Shown: in pieces, positions 45,601-56,344 of the stretch | Position numbering within the stretch: position 1 is the stretch's first letter | Layout: every line of letters starts with the position of its first letter | Assembly (NCBI GenBank): GCA_020746835.1 | Contig: JAGPNK010000014.1 | Span: forward strand, 1-64,000 | DNA length: 64,000 nucleotides | Reading direction: 5' to 3' | DNA from: Stachybotrys elegans | Lineage: Eukaryota; Ascomycota; Sordariomycetes; Hypocreales; Stachybotryaceae | Translations under genes and position numbers: made by a program | Notes under the pieces: model-generated | Databases searched by the model: none | What the model saw: the letters and a program-made list of their open reading frames with translations, nothing else | What the model was told of the DNA's origin: nothing

Positions 45601-47201
45601 ACGCGGCCTTCTCCTTTGTCAGATCGCTGTCCGATACGCTCAACGATGCCGGCCGATACGCCCAGTTCAAGGCCGACCACACGAGCGATATGCTGACGCG
45701 GCGACGTGAAGAGGACTGGGCGTCGGTGAAGGCACTGACGCAGCTGCCATGGTTCGAGAGTGTGTGGATCATGGAGGAAATTGGAACCAGGGCGTCAGCG
45801 ACCCTCCTCTGGGGGGATGCATCAATTGATTGGTACACGCTGTATAGTGTGTGCGACAAGCTAACAGAGTTCCACTATCTACGCCGCCGTTTCAACATTG
45901 AGACGTCCAAGGTGAAGTTTGTCCTTCAGCGCTTCATTCCGCCCAATGTTGCCACCCGGCACGCCAACCGGCTGAGCTTCATCTACGAGCTACACCGGGC
46001 ACGCCATGTCAAGGCGACTGACCCGCGAGACCGTGTCTTCGCCTTCTTGGGACATTACTGGGGCGAGGAGCTGCGAGGACTCAAGGCGAACTACGACACC
46101 GAAACTGCCACGCTCCCCAACGTGTACAGGGATGTAGCCGTTCGTACCATGGAGAGGGGTGGTGGCGACTCCGGACTCATCGCCCTCGCGGCAGTCCAGC
46201 ACCATGAGCTTGCATCCTCCCTTGCCGACTGGCGTGAGCGCCGGGACAAGGCAGGTGACCGCCATTACATGCCGTCGTGGGTTCCCGACTGGCGCACTTA
46301 CACGTCGTACATCCTCTCGGAGCCGACTTCACCCCACCGCGCCTGCGGCTCAGGCAGCTTCTCAAAGCCGTCCTTCGTTATCTATGGGACCCAGCTCCAC
46401 ATCAAGGGTGTCGCCATCGATGTTATCACAGATGCCTCGGAGCCGCTGAAACCCAAGGCCTTCTACGACCCCGAACCGGGCGAGCAGACCCTCATAGAAC
46501 ACCTGTGGCGCACAGTGTGTGGGTACGGAGTAGATAGCAGCGGCGATGGCGGCGACCATCTGTTCTCTCTGCGGCCGCTGTATCGGCAAGATGATGAAGC
46601 CAAGGACGCAGCGCAATCCGGCGATGCGCGCTGTCCAGCCGTCCTGGCGTACATGCAGACACTCAGCAATGGCGGAGCGGCAACGGCGCTGAGGCGATTT
46701 GATGGGGAGCATGCTTCCGCCAGCAACTCCAGCGGTTCTGCCCCAGACTCGTCAGGACAGCGCGAGCAAGAATCACGCGAGAATTTCTACCGGTCCATTT
46801 CCGACAGTCAATGGCTTGCCCAGGGTGCCGCCTACCTAACACGCACCATGGCAGCAGCGGGCGACGCCAAGGCCGTGAGTCCTGAATTGCAGTCGCTAGC
46901 GACATCGAAAGGCGTTTTGGGGGGCGATGCCGAGTGGTCGCGCTCGGCCAATGGCGCGTCGAGCGGTCGGGTTTTCGCGCGGACTGCAAAGGGTTATTTC
47001 GTACTTGGGCCCAAAGTGCTGGCCAAAGGCGACCGCATCTGCGTGCTCTGGGGGGGGAAAATGTGCTTCTGCCTGCGGCCCCTGGACCAAGGCAGATTCC
47101 TGCTCGTGGGAGAGTGCTACGTGCACGGGCTGATGAATGGGGAGGCTGCCAGCCAGGTGGAGAAGAATGAGCTGCAGGAAGAGGAATTTGTTCTAGTCTG
47201 A
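42625..47201 (+). CDS. C2H2-HET fusion protein (heterokaryon incompatibility domain)
   Basis: Proposed exons 42625-43715, 43763-45129 and 45187-47201 give 1,490 aa. The first intron has a GC donor (GCAAGT..ACAG); splicing completes the zinc motif 'CPLC...CWRSHVND'. A second Cys pair 'CPLCCLPI' lies near 425. The N-terminal 150 residues are the helical block common to fungal C2H2 proteins of this class. The second intron (GTGGGT..GTAG, 57 bp) is in phase and joins to 'YRYQLIQNDNAVRMLTLSAG'. The HET domain follows at about 866-1020 ('YEPLSYVWD', 'RVWVDQICINLQDTVERRSQ', 'VLVWLGPDTG'). The end 'GECYVHGLMNGEA' is the usual HET-protein C-terminus. HET domains trigger incompatibility cell death. Alternative: two genes, the second starting at ATG 45243 with only 80 bp of upstream space. 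Confidence 0.75.
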
Positions 47202-47818
47202 TCTGATAAGAGTGCCTTGCCTACGGTGGGCGATAGGGCGGACTGTTGCAAAACCCCCAGTCGATTCCATTTGGGTTTAGGCGGCCAACTTCTTAGTCAT
47301 CCGAGTACTTCGGGTTCGTCAAGAAAATGTACCGCGGACTAGCTGCGGACTCGCACGGTAGCCTTTCGCTAGTTCAACTTGCCAGTCACCACCACATCAT
47401 GTGAATGGTAAACAAGTTTTACGACGTAGATGCTTACTATCCGTGATTCAGGACATAATCTGAGTCGATGTTCTTAAAAATCTCACTGACCAAACCTTTA
47501 TTTTCACTCCAGGATTGAAACTCACATATTTTAGACATCACGTAAGTCTGATTGCCTGTTCCTCTTCTCATCGCGATGAAAGCAAGCAGTCTGGTGAGCC
47601 CACGATGGTCAACGCGGTAATCCCGCTACTAGTCAGCAGCGGACTAGCGCAGCAACGTCCTTCTCAAATGAGCTTAGCGACTTCATTCACCATGGAGAAG
47701 GGTGATGTTGCTGTTCTTGTTAAATTAAAGCCTCAGTGGAAATCGTTCCTCCCCCTTTTCTCCTTTCCGACTTTCACCTCCTCTCTTCTACCGAAATGGG
47801 CCTTCCCAAGATCCCCCC

Positions 47819-49147
47819 GAGCATGTCTACTGCATCCAAGCAGGAAAGAAGCACTATGAACTCTTCACCACCACATATGTTGACGCGAACTATTGCGGCC
47901 ATTGCGGCTTGGCCAACCCCTTTCGACCCCAAAATCGTGCCAGATCCAAGACTCCAGCACTCCCGGGTCCGTATGACGAGGTGGTAGAGGTTGAAGACTC
48001 TCCGCCACCACGACCAGTCAGTCCAGCAAGTCGGTTGCTGCGCGACGGACCAAAGTCTATATCTTCCATTGCTGTTGGACGCACAGATCAACAGCTCCCT
48101 ATCGAGACGTTTGCGCCCGGCGCAACGAATACGCGGGCGCGCATTCCTCCTCCTGCACTATCAGGCAGTTCCCAATTCGTGACCGTGGCATCCGCGGCCA
48201 GCCGTGCCATTCAGAATGCAAAGACGAACACCAGGAAGCCCACGAGGCAGCGGGCGGGATACCAATGGGTACATATAAGTCTCCTGCTTGTGAGCCTGGA
48301 GACCAAGTACTTCAACGGGCTTGCAGTTGAGGTTCCGGAGACGGTGCTGCCTCTGAAAGATACAGTGATCAAGTTTTCCTCAGTGGATTTACTAACTTGG
48401 CCCTCCTTTACCGCGATATTGTTCGATCATCTCCGTCCGCTCCCGCCAACAATCGATCCTACTAACAGAGACCTTTGGAGCCTTTCTTATGCGTCGAGTT
48501 TCTCTGGCAAAAAGATCGTCACCGTTCCCAACATCAACAAGTACACGACTCCGTCGAGTATGCTCGCGTCGGGGCACTTCGGTAACAATCAGGCAGGACA
48601 GTTGAAAGTGCTAGTCATCCTTACATCCACGGATGTAGTCGATAAACAGGAACCAGTCACACCGTTGAGGCCAGATGAATACTCGACGCCAGTCAAGGAA
48701 GAAAGGAAACGGAAGGTCAAGCAAGAAGACACAAGCCCTGCCCTAAGTCGCGAAAAGCGCATCAAGAAGGAGGATCATGTCAAGAAAGAGGGTAGCGCTG
48801 GTAACACGGGTCAGATTCAGCAGGAGGTACACATCACGAAGCCGGAGGAGCCTGTCCCGACTACCTCCTGCCAGGGCCTGACAGACGACGAGCTCGAAAG
48901 CATTGCTGACGAGATAGTTGTGCGTGAAGATGTGGTAGATCTTTGTGAAATAGGGGATCCGCTTCGTGATCAAATGTTTGACAGCATCCTTGGCCCTAGG
49001 GGGAGTGAAGATATGGTAGATGACGGAGACGAAGCAATCGAAAAAGATGGTGAGCAAGCTGTGGTCCCAGAGTTCGTAAGAGACCAAATAATCTCCTTTC
49101 CAAGGCAATTTCTGACACTAATAGGTAATCCTGGAGTGCCTTCCTAA
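47819..49147 (+). CDS. Unknown transposon gene with a Cys pair and acidic/basic tail (5' end unresolved)
   Basis: The frame is open from before 47819 ('EHVYCIQAGKKHYELFTTTY', 'VDANYCGHCGLANPFRPQNR') to a stop at 49147. There is no ATG near the beginning, so an upstream exon with an acceptor around 47810 is likely. The beginning carries 'YCGHCG', a possible zinc ligand pair. The middle has 'AGYQWVHISLLLVSLETKYF' and 'TVLPLKDTVIKFSSVD'. The C-terminal third is Lys/Glu-rich ('KEERKRKVKQED', 'REKRIKKEDHVKKEG'), followed by an acidic part. No known domain. It is convergent with the integrase gene and within the inverted ends of the same element, so a role in transposition (DNA-binding accessory) is inferred. 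Confidence 0.55.
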   Translation, partial: EHVYCIQAGKKHYELFTTTYVDANYCGHCGLANPFRPQNRARSKTPALPGPYDEVVEVEDSPPPRPVSPASRLLRDGPKSISSIAVGRTDQQLPIETFAPGATNTRARIPPPALSGSSQFVTVASAASRAIQNAKTNTRKPTRQRAGYQWVHISLLLVSLETKYFNGLAVEVPETVLPLKDTVIKFSSVDLLTWPSFTAILFDHLRPLPPTIDPTNRDLWSLSYASSFSGKKIVTVPNINKYTTPSSMLASGHFGNNQAGQLKVLVILTSTDVVDKQEPVTPLRPDEYSTPVKEERKRKVKQEDTSPALSREKRIKKEDHVKKEGSAGNTGQIQQEVHITKPEEPVPTTSCQGLTDDELESIADEIVVREDVVDLCEIGDPLRDQMFDSILGPRGSEDMVDDGDEAIEKDGEQAVVPEFVRDQIISFPRQFLTLIGNPGVPS

Positions 49148-49283
49148 AAGGATTGGAGATGATCAAAGTCAATTGTCTGACACCGATATCACCGGGGCGC
49201 TTCCTCCAGCACACTCTACACGCTTCAAAGGAACCAAGGTTCCTGCAACATTTGCTGTCCGATACAAGAAAAGTGCGAATTGA

Positions 49284-51011
49284 CTACTCGGGTCCCCCAT
49301 TTAAGACGTCGCTATCCTCCCCGTCATCACTGATGCCCTCTATATCGTTTCCCTCTTCGTCCTCATATCCCAATTCAACAAGTGGTTGCTCTGCTGGCTC
49401 CCCATCTCCAAGCTCATCTTGGCGGGCTTGATTTGCTCGCTCATATAATACTTGCTAGATTCAGTCAGCTTGGTTTGATCGCAAAGAGAACATATGGCTT
49501 ACATATTCGGCGACGCCACCCGTTGGCGCTTTACGATATGCAAGTACAGGCTGCAGGCCACTTTCGACATGCTGAATGATTCTATCTCGGAGGCCAATGT
49601 AGAAACGCTTGAAAGGTCGCAGCTTGTCTGACTCCTGATGAGTCCCAAGGACCGCGTTATTGTAACCCATCTCGACGAGAACATGGCGGCACCAATCTTT
49701 TGTCTCTGGTTCTAAACATGTGCTGATATCGATATCAGCCAATGGTCTCTGCATTTCGTCGAGAACGCAGCGATCAATGGGGATCCCCCAGTTGCATGCC
49801 TTATCTGGATCGGGATAGTGGTAGTTCATCCAAGGCTGGCCATGAACTACATGCGGACGGTTCTTCTGAAGGCGAATTCGATGGAGATTCCACGCCTCTA
49901 CGAAGTCGAAGAGCTCTTGTCGCAAAACATCTTCGAAGACGGCGTATATGGCAATCTGATCTTCTACCATATCACCGTCGAAGTCCCCGTCCCGGGCGAG
50001 TTCACCGAAGTAGTCCACCCACTGACGAGAGGAGACATGAAGCATGCTTTCCCACCACTTTTCAATCTTGACATTCTTTGTGCTCGGTGCTGCCTTGTAG
50101 GAATCCTTCAGGCGCTTCCCTTGTTGGAAGACGTGTCCATTCCACTCCACCCGCCCGTCTGCGGCTAAAGCAAAGTTCCAGTGGGCTGCTGCGATAAGCG
50201 GCGTTTCGCTGCCTCTGTCTGCCTGCAGATACCATGGCCGGAAGCCGTACGCGTCGCATGCCGTTAGGTACTGCTTTAGGACGCTCAAAGCTGTTGTAGC
50301 AGAGTGGCCAATATAGAACCAGATGATGTTGCGTGAGTAGGCGTCTATTGCGGCATATATCTCAAATCCATAGGCTTTTAGCTTGTCGTGACCGTCAATG
50401 CACCACTGATAGTTTGGCCCCGGCACAAGGAACTGCCCCTTTTTCCTCCGAAACATCCTTTTTCGAATCTCGACCTCGTTCGGGAACATGATTCTGTACA
50501 TAGCAAAGAGAGGATCTCTTGGTACCCAGAGTTGCTTTTGCTGACGAAGGTATGGCTGAAGAAGGCTTTTGCCATATCCAGAAATAGCATTGGATCGTCG
50601 TGTCATTTCGGTGATGACTTGCTCTGTCTTCTCTAGCAACGCAAGACGTTCTTCTTCACTATTGATCCTGCGGATCCAGCGGCGGTCTGGGTGAAGCCTG
50701 ATTCGCTTCAAGCCTTCTTTGGTGATCGGCCAGCCCTGCCTCTGTAGGACGCTCAACGTCTGCTTTTCACTTATCCCGACGCGAAATATCAGGTCGCGGA
50801 TAGCCTCTATTAGCTCTGGGCTTTCTTCGGTTCGGCTTTGTTGGCGTGGGATGTCCCAGCTCGCGATTCGGCGAGAGATTGTGCTGAGATTGACACTGAC
50901 ATGATGATGCTTCCGAAGCTTGTACTGAATCCTGCGTCGCGAAATACCGCTGAGGTAGAGATGGGTGATGTAGTCGCGGTGTTGATCAACTGAGTTGCGA
51001 GGACGTGCCAT
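49284..51011 (-). CDS. Integrase-core (rve-like) DDE transposase
   Basis: The start is taken at ATG 51011 ('MARPRNSVDQHRDYITHLYL'), although the frame is open to ATG 51176. Exons (minus) are 51011-49503 and 49454-49284; the intron (GTAAGC..CTGAC..CTAG, 48 bp) adds an acidic 56-residue tail ('GYEDEEGNDIEGISDDG'). 559 aa. An N-terminal helix-turn-helix-like part ('SGISRRRIQYKLRKHHHV') is followed by an integrase fold with the three acidic residues: 'QWCIDGHDKL' (D206), 'YLQADRGSET' (D265) and 'KIEKWWESM' (E321). The family is the integrase-core group found in fungi and some animals. It would cut and join the ends of the 47.2-52.4 kb element. Open reading frame fully intact. Confidence 0.85.
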
Positions 51012-51307
51012 TTCGGAACCGGGGAAGTCGCAAAAGGAGGTGGGCGACATTCTAGGTTTTGAAGAATGGGAAAAGGGGGCGATGCAGGATGGGTTACGCG
51101 CACTAGTCCGCAGCGGCATGGCAACTGGCCCGCAGCGGTGACTCTCTCGGAAGTGGCTTAGCCTCCCTTTACTCATTGGTAGAACCCGACGAAGCTAGGG
51201 GTAGACCAATCAATATTTACAGAAGCCTAGAACCCTTCCAACGGTCGTTCCACCTTCCCCTTTAAACCATCTCGTCCGTGGAAAAGCTTGTGGTCAGCAA
51301 CAGCATC

Positions 51308-52150
51308 ATGCTTACGGTCGATTCTGACGTCGTTGGCGAGACTTCTGGCGCGGATGGGGACTCTCTCGGCCGGAACGCTGAGGTGAAGAGACGAAGATTG
51401 ACCCAACCGAGCATCCGCAAACCCTCGGCCAAGATTACCGTACGTTTAGCAAGACCTCATATGAAGCCAAAGAAGCTAACATGCCCATCCGCGCAGAAGA
51501 AGAAACAGTCGAAGAAGGTCCCTCCCCGTGGCTCGGTCCGTCATTTCCCATGCCGGCAGTGTGTCGCTCGCGCGAGCAAGGCCCCTGGCCATGAATGCGC
51601 TTCCCAAGACAGTATCATTGAATGTCCCTAGCTTTAAACGTCGTACACTGACACATTGATTAGATACTGGTGCTGCGTGCTGGGATTGCGCAAAGAACGG
51701 CCACACGTGTCGACCGGTGAGACATATCTGCTCTCTGTTAGCTGACTGGGTACTTACTCCGTTGTATCTCTAGGTTCCTGTTGAAGCTCGTGCTGCTGTA
51801 CGTGCTTTTTGGGACTTGAATCGACAGCTCAGTGACGCGGATGAAGAGCCGGGTGAGGTCTGGCGCGCTGCCGCACAGCGGGCAGCTCAACAACTACGAG
51901 CTTGCGGCAGTGGTGCGGCTCCTCCTCCTACTCCACGGCCAGCACCTGCCTTGGCATCATTTGGCGAAGTGGTCGATGGAAGTTTTGAGGAGAGGAAACT
52001 TGTAGCGCTGGAGACCATCGCGAGGGCTGCTCGGCTCTGGATTGTGAGTACAGCCACGTCATTAGATCCAACTTCGAGTACTTACTCCTAATTTAGCAGC
52101 TCAATCAACCGGACGAGGAGGACGGGGATGAGGAGGAAGATTATGACTAG
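51308..52150 (+). CDS. Cys-rich short protein of the integrase transposon
   Basis: Start ATG 51308; exons 51308-51439, 51497-51623, 51664-51716, 51774-52043 and 52097-52150, 211 aa. All four introns (57, 40, 57 and 53 bp) have GT..AG and fit phase. The last acceptor may be 3 bp later. Basic beginning ('RRRLTQPSIRKP'), then 'HFPCRQCVARASKAPGHECA' and, after a splice, 'GAACWDCAKNGHTCRPV': a C-x2-C...C / C-x2-C...C arrangement like a small zinc cluster. A helical region ('RAFWDLNRQLSDADEE', 'FEERKLVALETIARAARLW') and an acidic tail follow. It is divergent from the integrase gene with 297 bp between starts. Similar Cys-plus-helix small proteins accompany fungal mobile elements. Function unknown; DNA binding is a guess. 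Confidence 0.6.
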
Positions 52151-52616
52151 TAGAATAAGAAAAATCGGGCTGTTTCAGTCTTGATCCGACAACCGCGTGC
52201 TACTGTTTCTTGCTTTGACAGAATTTGAAATGCACTCTGCTTGCTCGGTGCGGACTCGCGGCTATGACATGATCTTCCGTACGGCGCCCAAAAAGTAGGA
52301 AATTCAAGCTGAGGTACAAAGCGCAATGTACTCCGGGGCCGAGGGACTATGGCGCTAACCCAATTCGGCACCTTGGCAGCGATTTTGAGGGTTTTGCAAC
52401 AGTCACCCCTATAGCCTGCCATACTTGCCTGCCACGGGAGGAGACCCTGATTTGATGCGGGTAGCTCTGCTTTAGAACCCCACACAGCTTAGCTTGACAT
52501 ATTCGCCACCCCCCCCCCGCGGCTATATCAACCCCCAACTCCACCCAAGAAAACATCATGCAACCATCATCAAACTGCAAAATATCCCTCTGCAAACTTT
52601 ACACTTTCAGCTCGCC

Positions 52617-53366
52617 ATGGAGGACCCCGCTTTCGTGCTCAAGCCGCACCCATCAGTGCATTTACAACTGCATGGCAATATTCCGCCCTGCCTTCGGGGA
52701 GGGATGCCTGCAGTGCCGTTCAGACCACTGCCAGAAGTGGCTTTCTGGACTTCCTCCGCGCAATCGTTCATGGACAACCCCTTGACCCCATACGTCTTTA
52801 AAGACGAGGTTGCTCGCGAGGACGTTTGGAGGTTGCGGTATGATACGTGTAACGATGAACCATCCTCTCGCCCGTTCAGAAATTATCCTCTATGCCCATG
52901 GCCACCCTTTGGCAAAATCCCTGTCCGGGAAACAGACCTCTCAGTGCGTGCCCATCTCGGCTGCCAAAGGCATAAATGGGTATTCTGGAGCTGGACTTGG
53001 GTCCGAACAGATGGAGATGAGATGGAAGTCGAGTGCCCGCCTGATATTCCACGAGCCAGCCCGCCCAAATTAGAATATGATTCTTTGACAGGAGAGAGGT
53101 GTTCCTACGTTGAACATATGGCGTTTCCTCTACATTTGTTAAAATCAGAACGCATGATGGGCTCTGATCGTGCTACAGGCGAGATTTTCCGCTGGATGGC
53201 GTCAGATATGGAGCCATCCGGCAAGACAATATATTCGCACCCGTCGGCCCATGCTGCAAAGTTTGTAGTACTCGCTGAACATATGCCGCCTGTTGTAGAG
53301 CACAAGGTTGAGACTCTATCACATGAAGCCATCGATCTTTGGTTGAATACTGTCTCAGAATTCTAG
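52617..53366 (+). CDS. Hypothetical protein, 249 aa
   Basis: Single exon starting at the first ATG, 52617 (the frame extends upstream to 52494 but only with TTG). A C-run and 'CTATATCAA' at 52520-52530 could be the core promoter. The protein is rich in Trp and Pro ('EVAFWTSSAQSF', 'YPLCPWPPFGKIPV', 'HKWVFWSWTWVRTDGDEMEV') and has no domain that I recognise. The stop codon is three bases from the end of a minus-strand pseudogene. Intact and well-composed, so probably real. Confidence 0.55.
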   Translation: MEDPAFVLKPHPSVHLQLHGNIPPCLRGGMPAVPFRPLPEVAFWTSSAQSFMDNPLTPYVFKDEVAREDVWRLRYDTCNDEPSSRPFRNYPLCPWPPFGKIPVRETDLSVRAHLGCQRHKWVFWSWTWVRTDGDEMEVECPPDIPRASPPKLEYDSLTGERCSYVEHMAFPLHLLKSERMMGSDRATGEIFRWMASDMEPSGKTIYSHPSAHAAKFVVLAEHMPPVVEHKVETLSHEAIDLWLNTVSEF

Positions 53367-53369
53367 CAG

Positions 53370-53874
53370 CTACTTGCTCCTTTGCTTCTTCTTCCCTTTC
53401 CTGTCTGGAAGATTATAGGTATAAAAATCACCAAACCAATAAACAACACTTCCGTCCTCACAAAGCTGCTCGTTCCAGTCCTTATGTGAGGTGACATATT
53501 TTTCTCCCCCGTACGAAAATCTCAACTTGTCCTTGTTCAATGCCCGAGGTGAGCATATACTGAACCCTTGTTCTATTCCGTCGACCTTAACGCTGGACCT
53601 AGACAGAACAAACCACGAATGGGGATTTCGAATTCCTCAGCTGACATTATTTCGGTCCAGTGCAATACGACAGACACATGTCCTGGAAAGCAGGGTCCGG
53701 ACGTGTTGCACTGGGTTTAGATTCTGTGACGCCCAAAGTTGCAGATACGGCAGTAAAAAGTATCCTTCTCCCAAAGGGCCAAGGTGTGCTCGTGACGGAT
53801 ACGAATTTTAGATTGGTGAAAGCCTAAGGAAAGATACCTATATATAGCTCCTTGCCCATCGCAAAACACAGCAT
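53370..53874 (-). pseudogene. Small minus-strand gene with a premature TAG
   Basis: ATG at 53874. Exon 53874-53678, intron 53677-53599 (GTGTCT..CTAG) and exon 53598-53370 give 141 codons with consistent phase. One TAG lies at 53826-53824, after 16 codons ('GKELYIGIFP*AFTNLKFVS'). The C-terminal half reads 'EQGFSICSPRALNKDKLRFS', 'YGGEKYVTSHKDWNEQLCED' and 'GSVVYWFGDFYTYNLPDRK', which looks strongly protein-like. No family recognised. It is tail-to-tail with the preceding gene (stops 3 bp apart). TGG-to-TAG is the probable cause of the break; a start downstream of the TAG is the alternative. Confidence 0.4.
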
Positions 53875-54143
53875 TATTCGATAGTGATTCTATGGATACC
53901 GATGAGTAGTTACCTCGGGATTTTGTTAATTATGCTAGGAGGACGACCTGGGCTCTGGTCCTTATACCTTGGCTAGTCAGCTACCCTAGACCAATATTCT
54001 ATATAAACGGTCCTGCTTCTTCGCTGAGTCACGTGGTCTCTGAAATCCCAAAAACTCCAAATGTGCGGTCTGCATCCTTTGTCAACTACATACAACCAAG
54101 CTTGCCGATCTCTTGCACTCCATACGCCTCATCTTCATAAATT

Positions 54144-54605
54144 ATGGGAACTAATCGAAATGTGAACCGAGGAGACTTGGGCAGTGCACTCTGTTTTAGG
54201 TCTTTCTCATCGTCATCGGAGGGTGGGAAGAAATTCTCCGGCTTTCAGTGGAATTATTTTTCTTCACTTCCAGAAGGTCCACTGCGTTCTCGGGCTGAAG
54301 GTTTCTTAGCATCAGTTAATTGGAACGCTCTCAAAGAATACGCAGCCGACAAACGGAATGGCATCAACTGCTCCCTCCGGCCCGACATTGGCCTCGGCGG
54401 TAACCATATGGTTAGAATCATTGAGTTTACAGATGGAATTCAATGGGCTGCGCGACTACGACTACCTGCACTGGCTGAATCTTCATCCCTCAGTAACCTC
54501 AAGACGAGAGACTGTGAGTTTCACACAATCTCTCTCCTCCGGCATGGTATTCAAGGGCCAATAGACGGCAATGATGTAATTATTGCTGTCCGTGTGCGAG
54601 ATTAG
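54144..54605 (+). CDS. Truncated APH-like kinase N-lobe
   Basis: 153 aa with ATG at 54144. 'ASVNWNALKEYAADKRNGIN', 'IGLGGNHMVRIIEFTDGIQW', 'AARLRLP' and 'FHTISLLRHGIQGP' follow the start of fungal aminoglycoside-phosphotransferase-family proteins (nucleotide-binding beta sheet: 'GG.H.VR...F.DG..WVAR'). The catalytic loop and DFG-like part are absent, and no continuation is seen downstream within plausible intron distance. It is therefore a truncated relic or a short family member. A TATA-like 'TATATAAAC' at 54001 precedes it. Confidence 0.5.
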   Translation: MGTNRNVNRGDLGSALCFRSFSSSSEGGKKFSGFQWNYFSSLPEGPLRSRAEGFLASVNWNALKEYAADKRNGINCSLRPDIGLGGNHMVRIIEFTDGIQWAARLRLPALAESSSLSNLKTRDCEFHTISLLRHGIQGPIDGNDVIIAVRVRD

Positions 54606-56344
54606 AATTTAGCAGTACTAGAACCCGTATCGCCGCCGCGTTCCCAGTCCACCTGAGCCACCGACCCAGCACTGTGACACACTTATACTAAAGTATTGAA
54701 GGAAGCTGGTTTAGCTTTCCTAGATAAGGGTTATAATTACTTAGTATAGATGTGCAAGAAGATGATCACTTGGGACATGATCAAGCGAGGGTGTTCGAAG
54801 CCACGAAATGATCAGTCGGAGGAGCGACGGGGAGCATGACAGGAGAGGCCATACCCACCAAGGGACGAAAACTGGTCCCCGGAAATACAGGCCCCATGCG
54901 CGCTGTGCCCCTTTATCAAGTACGTGTCCAGTCAGCTCAGAGAAGTATAGTACCTGGCCCACGACCCCAGAAGAAGGCTCAAGAACACTTATTTAAGGAC
55001 GTGAGCTTTCGGATGAATCGTGCTGCGTTGCATGCAGTACCTCTCGCTTTTGATTTAGACTTTCAGTAACCCGATGAACTTAGAACGAAAGAATAAGGAG
55101 CGGAGACATGACACGGGATTTAAGGAACTGTTTAATAGAGGTGAAGACAGTGCCTTATACACCAGAGAATTGCTAAGAGCATATAGCATCCAACATCCTA
55201 CGCCATCCCGAGGCAGATTTATCTACTGGCGCAGTCATTTCGCAACATCATAACAATTTAGAGCAATTTTCAGAGCGTCTTCGGCATATATTCTTGCAAA
55301 AATACGGGCAAGCCGTTAGGTCTAGCATCCCCAGCGAGATTGACACGACAGACAGACCTTCGGATCCATCGGTTCAGTAAAGTCATGGTGATTTGCTGAA
55401 CGGAATCGAAGACACGGTGGGGAGCGGGCTACCAATGAACCCTTGGAGGGATCTTCGACATGTTCCTTAGTCTTGTACAGAACCATGTGTAGAACTTTTC
55501 AGTATGTATGATGATTTCTTGACCTGAGATGGTAGAGAGAGGGCAGTGAAGTGATAGTCGAGATGTAGTCTGAACCTATCCTCTAAAATTTGAATCTGCA
55601 TTATATACTATATAAGATGAGTTATTCGCGGCGTAAATCATTGAATACGGCCATCGTTCTCCCTCAGGTAGTGATAGTAAGTGTATGGAGTTCCATCGCC
55701 AAGATGTCCAATTATATGGCCAACACCCTGGTACACCTGATCAATCCCCTGTTCATGTAGGAGAGCATGGCCATGAGACTGCGGGATACACATAACTCAA
55801 TATTACTAGACTGCATTGAAACTGAGGCGCGGTCAGCGGATCTGAGCCTAAGCAGTTCCGCCCCAGGCCCTGGTTATAGTGCTGCACATGTAATAAGTTT
55901 AGGCCCTTTTCAGGGTTCTCCAGATTCCACAAAAGAGGCTCTTGCAAGTCCCAATCGCGGTCACAAAAGATCTTGGAAATGGGAAAAACCGTTGCCCGAA
56001 AACGGGACCATCCTAAAAAAAACACTTTAGACCCTAGAACGCGGCCAATCCCAGAAATGGGACCATCGAAAGACATATGGTTGCCAAAGAACCGCCTCCT
56101 CTCCATCGATTTTAAATATATTTGCTTTTGCGCATAGACCCAGCTAACCCACCAACCAATCAACCAACCCGATATTCAAGGTGGCGGATCCCGCATCCAA
56201 ATCGTGAAGTATATATATCTTACCTGAGTAAAGCCCCTTCCACGGATCCTACTGACCCAGAAAGGACGGCCGGAGTTGGGTTTGCCCACACGATAGACGT
56301 ACTCCCTATTGATCGCCTTCGCTCAAAGCTTTCCCCGAGCAGAC
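54606..56344. other. Intergenic, nothing supported
   Basis: Scattered short frames on both strands (for example minus 55753-56163) without motifs. No repeats of note. Confidence 0.45.

Larger units (their letters stand above)
47233..52412. mobile_element. 5.2-kb three-gene DNA transposon with 24-bp inverted ends
   Basis: Left end 47233-47256 and right end 52389-52412 are inverted copies of ATAGGG-NN-GACTGTTGCAAAACCC, matching at 22 of 24 positions. If the element starts at the GGG, the immediate flank on both sides is TA, suggesting a TA target duplication. Inside lie a plus gene (47819-49147), an integrase-core gene on minus (51011-49284) and a Cys-rich gene on plus (51308-52150); the last two are divergent and the first two convergent. 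Nothing of the host genes intrudes. I do not recognise the superfamily. Confidence 0.75.

Noticed and set aside
45524..47126. Minus-strand and plus-strand frames overlapping the HET exon
   Set aside because: Shadows of the GC-rich HET coding sequence.
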